This document shows, piece by piece, positions 43,217 to 48,416 of a stretch of DNA of 48,416 bases; position 1 is the stretch's first letter; each line of letters starts with the position of its first letter. The stretch covers positions 1 through 48,416 of the forward strand of contig JAZRDT010000014.1 in assembly GCA_045660385.1 (NCBI GenBank), written 5' to 3'. The notes under the pieces were generated by a model that did no database searches, was not told the DNA's origin, and was given only the letters and a program-made list of their open reading frames with translations. The DNA comes from UBA1189 sp045660385 (GTDB lineage Bacteria; Bacteroidota; Bacteroidia; Bacteroidales; Bacteroidaceae). The position numbers and the translations under genes were made by a program.

Positions 43217-44482
43217 ATGCGTGTACTCATCATCAACACTACGGAACGCCAGGGCGGACCTGCCATCGCAGCCTATCGTCTCACCGAGGCCTTGAAGAAC
43301 AACGGCATCAAGGCCAAGATGCTGGTGCGCAGCAAGAGCACGGAGCAGGTGACGACCGTGCTCAGCGAGCATAGTTTGAGCAACCACCTGAGCAAGCTGT
43401 GGGAGAAGGCTTCGATCATGTTGCACACACATTTCCGCCGCAACCGCATATATTCCATCGATTTCGGCCACTCGGGTACCGACATCACCGAACTGCCCGA
43501 GTTCAAGCAAGCCGATGTGATACACCTGCACTGGATCAACGACGGAATGCTCTCGCTATCCTCAGTTGAGAAAATCATCGCCTCGGGCAAGCCCATCGTG
43601 TGGACGCTGCACGACATGTGGCCCTTCACGGGAGTATGCCACTATGCGCACGATTGCGACCACTATACCAGCCACTGCCACGACTGCCCGCAGCTCAACA
43701 GCCGCAAGCACCGCGACATGGCTTTCCGCATCTTCGACCGCAAGGACCTGCTACTGCAGGGCAGCCGCATACAGTTTGTAGCATGTAGCCACTGGCTGGG
43801 CAACATGGCCAGCAACAGCCATCTGCTTGCCGGACGCAACATCACGTGCATCCCCAATGCCATCAACATCAACCTTTTCCGTCCACGTTCACGCAGCCAA
43901 GCCCGCGAGGCATTAGGATTGCCCCAAGATAAGCGTCTGGTACTGTTCAGTTCGCACTCGCTCACCGATGAGCGCAAAGGCTTCCACTACTTGAAGGAAG
44001 CGACCAAACGCCTCGCATCTGAGCACCCCGAATGGCGCGACAGACTGGGCATCGTACTCATCGGAAAGGATACCGACAGCACCATGTATCGCGATATACC
44101 CTTCGAGGTGTACCAGCTCAATTATGTGGCCGAAGAGAAGCGCCTGGTCGACGTGTACAACGCTGTCAACATCTTTGCCATCCCCTCGCTGCAAGACAAC
44201 CTACCCAACACCATCGTAGAGGCCATGGCCTGCGGCATACCCTGCATCGGGTTCAACGTGGGCGGTATACCCGAGATGATCGACCACCTACACAATGGCT
44301 ACGTAGCCGAGTACAAGAATGTTCACGACTTTGCCCAAGGCATTCACTGGTTGCTCACCGAGGGAGAATATGACCTACTCAGCCGCGAAGCTTCGCGCAA
44401 AGCGGTGAATACCTATGGTGAGAGTAGCATTGCCATGAAATATATAGGTATATATAATAGGGTCACCGGACGCAACGATTAG
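43217..44482 (+). CDS. GT4-type glycosyltransferase
   Basis: This 421-residue GT-B enzyme begins VLIINTTERQGGPAIAAYRL, typical of the WcaC/GT4 group that builds exopolysaccharide. HWINDGMLSL and WTLHDMWPFTGVCHYAHDC are characteristic, the latter followed by a cysteine-rich stretch (CDHYTSHCHDCPQL). The C-terminal domain has VLFSSHSLTDERKGFHYL and a canonical E-x7-E-like motif region (PSLQDNLPNTIVEAMACGIP) plus FNVGGIPEMIDH. It probably acts with the preceding enzyme in making one surface polysaccharide, but only two genes of such a pathway are here. Confidence 0.88.
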   Translation: MRVLIINTTERQGGPAIAAYRLTEALKNNGIKAKMLVRSKSTEQVTTVLSEHSLSNHLSKLWEKASIMLHTHFRRNRIYSIDFGHSGTDITELPEFKQADVIHLHWINDGMLSLSSVEKIIASGKPIVWTLHDMWPFTGVCHYAHDCDHYTSHCHDCPQLNSRKHRDMAFRIFDRKDLLLQGSRIQFVACSHWLGNMASNSHLLAGRNITCIPNAININLFRPRSRSQAREALGLPQDKRLVLFSSHSLTDERKGFHYLKEATKRLASEHPEWRDRLGIVLIGKDTDSTMYRDIPFEVYQLNYVAEEKRLVDVYNAVNIFAIPSLQDNLPNTIVEAMACGIPCIGFNVGGIPEMIDHLHNGYVAEYKNVHDFAQGIHWLLTEGEYDLLSREASRKAVNTYGESSIAMKYIGIYNRVTGRND

Positions 44483-44536
44483 CACCCTATCCCACCATGT
44501 AAAGAGAATATATTAACATCGAACCATAAAAAAAGA

Positions 44537-45928
44537 ATGATCATGTTTGCAAAAGAAACCTACATCCGCCGCCGTCAACAGTTGAAGGAGACCTTGAAGA
44601 GCGGCCTGTTGCTATTCCTCGGCAACGACGAATGTGGCATGAACTATGCCGACAATACCTACCACTTCCGTCAAGACTCTACGTTCCTTTACTTCTTCGG
44701 TTCCGACTATGCCGGCTTGGCTGCAGTGATTGATATCGATGAGGATCGCGAGATTATCTTTGGAAACGAACTCACCATCGACGATATCGTATGGATGGGT
44801 ACTCAGCCCACCATCAGCGAGAAGAGCGAGCGCGTGGGCATCAAGGAGACCCTCCCCATGGGCGAACTGAAAAACTACCTCGCACGTGCAACCGCCAAGG
44901 GTCAGCCCATCCACTACTTGCCTCCCTACCGTGCCGACCACAAGCTGTGGTTGCAGGAACTCCTGGGGAAGCATGCTTCTGAGGTTGCTACAGGCTCATC
45001 GGTACCCTTCATCCGTGCCGTGGTGGAGCAGCGCAGCTACAAGAGCGAAGAGGAGATTGCACAGATTGAAGAGGCTGTAAACACCAGCGTAGAGATGCAT
45101 GTGACTGCCATGCGCATGGCTCGTCCCGGCATCAAGGAGAGCGAAATCGCTGCAGCTGTCACCGAAGTAGCTATGCGCAACGGAGGCAACCTCTCATTCC
45201 CCGTCATCGCTACCATCAACGGACAGACCCTTCACAACCACTGCCATAGCAACGTGCTTCAAGAGGGCCAGCTCTTCTTGCTCGATGCAGGAGCCGAGAA
45301 TGGTATGCACTATGCCGGTGACCTCACCTCTACCATGCCCGTGAGCACCCACTTCACCGAGCGTCAGAAGGTAGTGTACGACATTAACCACCGTGCCTAC
45401 ACCGCAGCTGTGAACGCACTCAAACCCGGTGTACCCTTCCGCGACGTGCACATGATTGCCGTTACCGAGATTGCTAAGGGTATGAAGGAACTCGGTCTCC
45501 TCAAGGGCGATCCCGCCGAGGCTGCACGCGTAGGCGCCTACGCCCTCTTCATGCCTTGTGGCTTGGGCCACATGATGGGACTCGACGTACACGATATGGA
45601 GAACCTCGGCGAGGTATGGGTTGGCTACGACGGACAGCCCAAGAGCACTCAGTTTGGATTCAAATCACTACGCCTTGCGCGCAAGCTTGAACCCGGTTTC
45701 GTGTTCACTGTTGAGCCTGGTATCTACTTCATCCCCGAACTCATCGACAAGTGGCGCGCTGAAAAGATGTTTACCGACTTCATCTGCTACGACAAGCTCG
45801 ATGCATGGAAGGACTTCGGTGGCATCCGCAACGAAGAGGACTACCTCATCACGCCCGATGGTGCCCGCCGCTTGGGTAACCACAAACCCAGCAGTGCCGA
45901 AGAGATTGAGGCTGAACGCAACCGTTGA
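44537..45928 (+). CDS. pepP: Xaa-Pro aminopeptidase (M24 family)
   Basis: This 463-residue dinuclear metallo-aminopeptidase removes N-terminal residues before proline. The N-terminal creatinase-like domain (about 1-170) is followed by the pita-bread domain with ligands in LLDAGAENGMHYAGDLTSTM (two Asp), GLGHMMGLDVHDMENLG (His), TVEPGIYFIP (Glu) and GIRNEEDYLIT (Glu). ATG codons at 44537 and 44543 are both possible. It is a single gene ended by a strong hairpin. Confidence 0.93.
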   Translation: MIMFAKETYIRRRQQLKETLKSGLLLFLGNDECGMNYADNTYHFRQDSTFLYFFGSDYAGLAAVIDIDEDREIIFGNELTIDDIVWMGTQPTISEKSERVGIKETLPMGELKNYLARATAKGQPIHYLPPYRADHKLWLQELLGKHASEVATGSSVPFIRAVVEQRSYKSEEEIAQIEEAVNTSVEMHVTAMRMARPGIKESEIAAAVTEVAMRNGGNLSFPVIATINGQTLHNHCHSNVLQEGQLFLLDAGAENGMHYAGDLTSTMPVSTHFTERQKVVYDINHRAYTAAVNALKPGVPFRDVHMIAVTEIAKGMKELGLLKGDPAEAARVGAYALFMPCGLGHMMGLDVHDMENLGEVWVGYDGQPKSTQFGFKSLRLARKLEPGFVFTVEPGIYFIPELIDKWRAEKMFTDFICYDKLDAWKDFGGIRNEEDYLITPDGARRLGNHKPSSAEEIEAERNR

Positions 45929-45957
45929 TAAAGGTTTTCTGATTTTCCAATAAGACA

Positions 45958-45987
45958 TGAGGGTGCAAGACGATTCTTGCACCCTCA
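45958..45987. terminator. bidirectional terminator between pepP and metK
   Basis: TGAGGGTGCAAGA at 45958-45970 pairs perfectly over 13 bp with TCTTGCACCCTCA at 45975-45987 around CGAT, followed by TTGTTAT. It separates two convergent genes and can stop both. Confidence 0.88.
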
Positions 45988-46012
45988 TTGTTATCTGTAT
46001 GGTGTGGAGGTC

Positions 46013-47305
46013 TTACAATCCGAAAGCCTCACGCACCTTCTCCACATAGTCGAGTTTCTCCCATGTGAAGAGCTCCACGGTAACATCTTTGTCACCCTCG
46101 TAACGTGAACGGAAGCTCTTGGTCACCACCTCGGGCTTGCGACCCATGTGTCCATAGGCTGCAGTCTCAGTGTAGATGGGATTACGCAACTTGAGGCGCT
46201 CCTCGATAGCGCGGGGGCGAAGGTCAAAGAGTTCGTCAATCTTACGGGCAATCTCACCATCGGTCATGTTCACACGGCTGCGGCCATAGGTGTCTACGTA
46301 AATATTGATGGGCTTAGCCACACCGATGGCATAAGACACTTGTACCAGCATTTCATCGGCCACACCTGCAGCCACGAGATTCTTGGCGATGTGACGGGCG
46401 GCATAAGCAGCACTGCGGTCTACCTTGCTGGGGTCCTTACCGCTGAAAGCGCCACCACCATGAGCGCCCTTTCCACCGTAAGTATCCACAATGATCTTAC
46501 GACCCGTGAGACCGGTGTCACCGTGGGGGCCACCAATCACGAACTTGCCTGTGGGGTTCACATGATAGGTGATGTTATCGTTGAAGAGGGCCAATACATC
46601 CTCGTTGGTGATGCCAGCGATGACGCGGGGCATGAGGATTTCAATGACATCCTTGCGGATCTGTGCCAACATCTCCTCGTCGGCCTTGAGCTGCGCCTCC
46701 TTGCTATCGTCGGTGGGAGCCACGAACTCATCATGCTGAGTAGACACTACGATGGTATCAATGCGTACGGGCTTGCCATTGTCATCATATTCGATGGTCA
46801 CCTGGCTCTTCGCGTCGGGGCGGAGATAGGTCATCACCTCGCCCTCGCGACGGATGTCGGCAAGTACCTTGAGAATGTTGTGAGCGAGATCAAGCGAGAG
46901 GGGCATGTAGTTCTCTGTCTCGTTAGTGGCATAGCCAAACATCATGCCTTGGTCGCCAGCACCCTGGTTCATGGGGTCTTCACGCTCTACACCACGGTTG
47001 ATGTCAGCGCTCTGTTCATGGATGGCCGAGAATACACCGCATGAGTTACCCTCGAACATATATTCGCTCTTAGTGTAACCAATCTTATTGATCACTTCGC
47101 GTGCAATGAGTTGTAGGTCAACGTATGCACTTGTTTTTACCTCACCGGCAATCACTACCTGTCCGGTGGTTACTAACGTTTCGCAAGCTACCTTCGAGTT
47201 GGGGTCATAGGCCAGCAACTTGTCCAGTACAGCGTCCGATATTTGATCGGCCACTTTGTCGGGGTGTCCCTCAGACACCGATTCGGATGTAAACAGATAT
47301 CCCAT
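46013..47305 (-). CDS. metK: S-adenosylmethionine synthetase
   Basis: This 430-residue enzyme makes SAM from methionine and ATP. MGYLFTSESVSEGHPDKVAD is the N-terminus. GAGDQGMMFGYA is the hallmark hexapeptide region, and HGGGAFSGKDPSKVDRSAAY the phosphate-binding loop. The protein is longer than E. coli MetK (384) by central inserts usual in Bacteroidetes. The open frame extends 31 codons upstream to 47398, but that part lies in the leader and overlaps the SAM-II element, so ATG 47305 is the start. Expression is probably controlled by the SAM-II riboswitch 85 bases upstream. Confidence 0.97.
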   Translation of the reverse strand: MGYLFTSESVSEGHPDKVADQISDAVLDKLLAYDPNSKVACETLVTTGQVVIAGEVKTSAYVDLQLIAREVINKIGYTKSEYMFEGNSCGVFSAIHEQSADINRGVEREDPMNQGAGDQGMMFGYATNETENYMPLSLDLAHNILKVLADIRREGEVMTYLRPDAKSQVTIEYDDNGKPVRIDTIVVSTQHDEFVAPTDDSKEAQLKADEEMLAQIRKDVIEILMPRVIAGITNEDVLALFNDNITYHVNPTGKFVIGGPHGDTGLTGRKIIVDTYGGKGAHGGGAFSGKDPSKVDRSAAYAARHIAKNLVAAGVADEMLVQVSYAIGVAKPINIYVDTYGRSRVNMTDGEIARKIDELFDLRPRAIEERLKLRNPIYTETAAYGHMGRKPEVVTKSFRSRYEGDKDVTVELFTWEKLDYVEKVREAFGL

Positions 47306-47390
47306 TAGTGTAAATATTAAAAATGTAAAACAATCGAAACCAATAGGGATAGTCGAGCGATGAATGCAAGAATCAGCGAACGCTGTATAT

Positions 47391-47438
47391 TTTAGCATTT
47401 TTTACTGTGGTTGCAAGCAGCTCAAATCTATCCACCTT
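47391..47438 (-). ncRNA. SAM-II riboswitch candidate in the metK leader
   Basis: Read on the minus strand, the leader contains P1 GTGG/CCAC (47435-47432 with 47410-47407) around a 21-base loop holding GATTT (47428-47424) and TTGCAA (47416-47411). After P1 comes an A-rich stretch, then GCTAAA (47396-47391). GCTAAA can pair with TTT-G-AGC (47426-47420, one bulged G) to form the pseudoknot. The words GATTT, TTGCA and GCTAAA, and their order, match the SAM-II family as I know it from the Sargasso-metagenome metX structure. The element sits just after the promoter start point and 85 bases before metK, the expected target. Confidence 0.75.
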
Positions 47439-47449
47439 GAAATTCGCTG

Positions 47450-47480
47450 CAAAGGTACGAATTTCCGAACAATATACAAA
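47450..47480 (-). promoter_or_regulatory. proximal metK promoter
   Basis: Minus strand: TTTG at 47480-47477, a 19-bp spacer, TACCTTTG at 47457-47450. This is a perfect match to the Bacteroidetes consensus. Transcription should start near 47443, directly before the riboswitch. Confidence 0.88.
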
Positions 47481-47530
47481 ATTATTTTCAATTTCCTGAG
47501 ATGCCGCCTAACTTCTATTCCTTTTTGTGT

Positions 47531-47564
47531 AAAAAATGGAGGCGACCCTCCCGGGCGGCCTCCC
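47531..47564 (-). terminator. hairpin with T-tract between two metK promoters
   Basis: On the minus strand GGGAGGCC...GGCGCCTCC-type arms (GGAGGC 47563-47558 with GCCTCC 47543-47538, plus inner CCC/GGG) are followed by ATTTTTT (47537-47531). It would end a transcript begun at the distal promoter after about 75 bases. Between promoter and hairpin lies a 22-codon open frame (47583-47515) that I do not call as a gene. Confidence 0.6.
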
Positions 47565-47608
47565 AAAAAGTCTCAAAAAGCATGATAGGAATTATTCTAT
47601 CATTGTCG

Positions 47609-47687
47609 CAAAGGTAGCTTATAGCATTACTCTAACCGAACAAAAAGCGTGACATTTGTGTGACGTGGGCGTGACATTTGCGTGACA
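47609..47687 (-). promoter_or_regulatory. distal promoter with a four-unit 11-bp repeat array
   Basis: On the minus strand four units lie at exact 11-bp spacing: TGTCACG (47687-47681), TGTCACG (47676-47670), CGTCACA (47665-47659) and TGTCACG (47654-47648). A T-rich stretch (47646-47642) and TACCTTTG at 47616-47609 follow. The closest unit begins 32 bp from the -7 box, the same distance as at the two promoters near 9-10.8 kb. The transcript would run toward metK through the hairpin at 47531-47564. Confidence 0.7.
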
Positions 47688-47705
47688 CGGCTGTATTATC
47701 TATCT

Positions 47706-47776
47706 AAAACCTGCCAAGGGGGGTTGGCAGGTTTTGCATTCGTTTCCAAGAACATGCCAAAGGGGGTTGGCAGGTT
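47706..47776. repeat. two copies of a G-loop hairpin
   Basis: AAAACCTGCCAA-GGGGGG-TTGGCAGGTTTT (47706-47735) is a perfect 12-bp stem with a G6 loop. AACATGCCAA-AGGGGG-TTGGCAGGTT (47751-47776) repeats it with one mismatch in the left arm. The trailing T4 fits a tandem terminator in the plus direction, though no plus-strand gene precedes it. Confidence 0.8.
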
Positions 47777-47827
47777 TTCCTCTAGTGCCGCCGTAATGCT
47801 CTCATAATGAAAGGATAAGGGTCTACA

Positions 47828-48151
47828 CAATTACATTTTTGCCACCTGGCATGTTTTTCTATGTTCTTCTTTATCTGCTATGTGATGAAATCAGTAGCAA
47901 GAAACTGAGCAAGACAAACCATTCATTTTCAGAATACTAAGCATGCAAATATTTTTCTCTTCGCGAAGAGAATATATTATCCTTGCGAAGATAGTATGCT
48001 ACCTTCGCGAGGATAGTACGCTACCTTCGCGAAGGTAGTGATGAGCATAACTATAGAATAGGGACCAATGCTTTGTAAATCATCACCAAAGGCACTATAC
48101 AACAGCAAATAGATGGCTACAAAAAACTGCCACCCGGCAAAAATGTAATTG
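47828..48151. repeat. 324-bp segment bounded by 31-bp inverted repeats
   Basis: The left end (47828-47858) and the reverse complement of the right end (48151-48121) share CAATTACATTTTTGCC exactly, then TGGCA and T5 after a three-base difference. The right end also makes a local hairpin CTGCCACCC (48127-48135) with GGGTGGCAG (48156-48164), followed on the minus strand by T6, a terminator shape. No open reading frame of note lies inside. It may be a MITE-like element or a paired terminator structure; no target duplication is evident. Confidence 0.65.
47955..48038. repeat. four TTCGCGAA-centred palindromes every 22 bp
   Basis: The array reads TTCTCTTCGCGAAGAGAA (47955-47972, 18-bp perfect), then a copy with one base lost, CTTGCGAAG (47982-47990), then CTACCTTCGCGAGGATAG (47999-48016, two mismatches), then CTACCTTCGCGAAGGTAG (48021-48038, 18-bp perfect). 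The centres are 22.5, 21.5 and 22 bp apart, two helical turns. It lies in the middle of the inverted-repeat segment. Confidence 0.9.
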
Positions 48152-48287
48152 CATAGGGTGGCAGTAGGGGTTACAATAATCCTATTTAAGGATAATTAGA
48201 TAATTGATTTTCCCTTTGTCCAGCGACTTAAAGGTTCACGGAAATTTATGTTGAAAAAGGAAGGAAACACAAAGGCTTTGTATACAC

Positions 48288-48416
48288 CTACCCCTTCTCA
48301 CCGAATATCACCTGATAGAGGTCGGTGGGCAGTTTTTTGCGGATACGCTCTTTGCGTTTGCGGATAGTAGTGGGAGTGGTGTGGCCGATGTAGGCAATGA
48401 CATTGTTGCTATAGCC
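48288..48416 (-). CDS. C-terminus of a second TPR/HTH regulator (partial)
   Basis: A minus-strand frame enters from the right edge and stops at 48288, giving 42 residues: GYSNNVIAYIGHTTPTTIRK, then RKERIRKKLPTDLYQVIFGE. It matches the end of the regulator at 9076-10704 in layout: GYS, a hydrophobic helix, then a basic helix of the form I/VRKRKxRxxxKLPxDL, ending near FGE. That identifies the last part of a LuxR-like helix-turn-helix of the same TPR regulator family. The rest lies outside the window. It is the nearest upstream gene to the repeat-array promoter at 47609-47687. Confidence 0.7.
   Translation of the reverse strand, partial: GYSNNVIAYIGHTTPTTIRKRKERIRKKLPTDLYQVIFGEKG

Noticed and set aside
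47306..47398. 31-codon N-terminal extension of MetK
   Set aside because: The extension begins in the SAM-II element's 3' part, is not part of the MetK fold, and MGYLFTSESVSEGHPD is the family start.
47515..47583. 22-codon open frame (begins MLFETFWEAAREGRLHF) downstream of the repeat-array promoter
   Set aside because: It is too short to support as a gene and overlaps a terminator-like hairpin. Kept only as a possibility within the metK leader finding.
47955..48038. CRISPR array
   Set aside because: The repeats are palindromes with linkers of only about 4 bp, so there are no spacers, and no cas gene is nearby.
1..48416. tRNA and rRNA genes
   Set aside because: I saw no cloverleaf with a TTCRANNC loop or rRNA segment on either strand. 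This was by eye only, so a tRNAscan-SE run could still find one.

Overview
The window is a chromosomal segment of a Bacteroidales bacterium, most likely Prevotellaceae-like. The evidence is a complete type IX secretion core (PorP/SprF-type protein, then GldK, GldL, GldM, GldN), promoters of the Bacteroidetes type (TTTG about 19-21 bp upstream of TAnnTTTG), almost no Shine-Dalgarno sequences, a DUF3467 protein, a DUF3244 protein, and a Bacteroidetes-style long signal peptidase I. The genus call is inference. I saw no rRNA or tRNA gene and no CRISPR array.

Region 1 (1 to about 10.3 kb) is AT-rich accessory DNA. It starts with the end of a mobilizable element: a cluster of hairpins resembling an oriT, a MobV-type relaxase, and an AlbA/Schlafen-type regulator with an in-frame (GPVN)4 repeat. 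A minus-strand set of exported proteins follows (two lipoproteins around a two-motif retropepsin-like protease), then an SDR oxidoreductase, a lipoprotein resembling a C10 protease prodomain, a DUF3244 protein, and a large membrane TPR/HTH regulator. Base composition changes abruptly inside the regulator gene near 10,315.

Region 2 (about 10.3 to 47.3 kb) looks like core genome. It holds a low-molecular-weight tyrosine phosphatase, a CE6-GH43 esterase/glycosidase fusion, an orphan beta-class DNA methyltransferase, an S41 protease, the T9SS operon ending in a tRNA-dihydrouridine synthase, and a minus-strand murC-ftsQ-ftsA-ftsZ block. After these come lipoate ligase, a rhamnose operon (rhaB, rhaA, MFS permease), a THUMP-like methyltransferase, pnp, a thioredoxin-fold lipoprotein without active-site cysteines, dapB-lepB, two GT4 glycosyltransferases, an M24 aminopeptidase and metK. 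The metK leader carries a strong SAM-II riboswitch candidate directly behind a consensus promoter.

Region 3 (47.46 to 48.29 kb) is a gene-poor stretch full of structured DNA: a four-copy 11-bp direct-repeat array, G-loop hairpins, a 324-bp inverted-repeat-bounded segment, and an array of four TTCGCGAA-centred palindromes every 22 bp. The window ends in the C-terminus of a second TPR/HTH regulator of the same type as the one at 9.1-10.7 kb.

The most notable observation is that three minus-strand promoters share one architecture: tandem TGTCNNG units at exact 11-bp spacing, whose promoter-proximal unit begins 32-33 bp from a TAnnTTTG box, with a T-rich -33 region between. They are the promoter of the first TPR regulator, the promoter of its DUF3244 neighbour, and a promoter lying between the second TPR regulator and metK. 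I propose this as the DNA site of this regulator family. The proposal is inference, supported by matching geometry at three sites.
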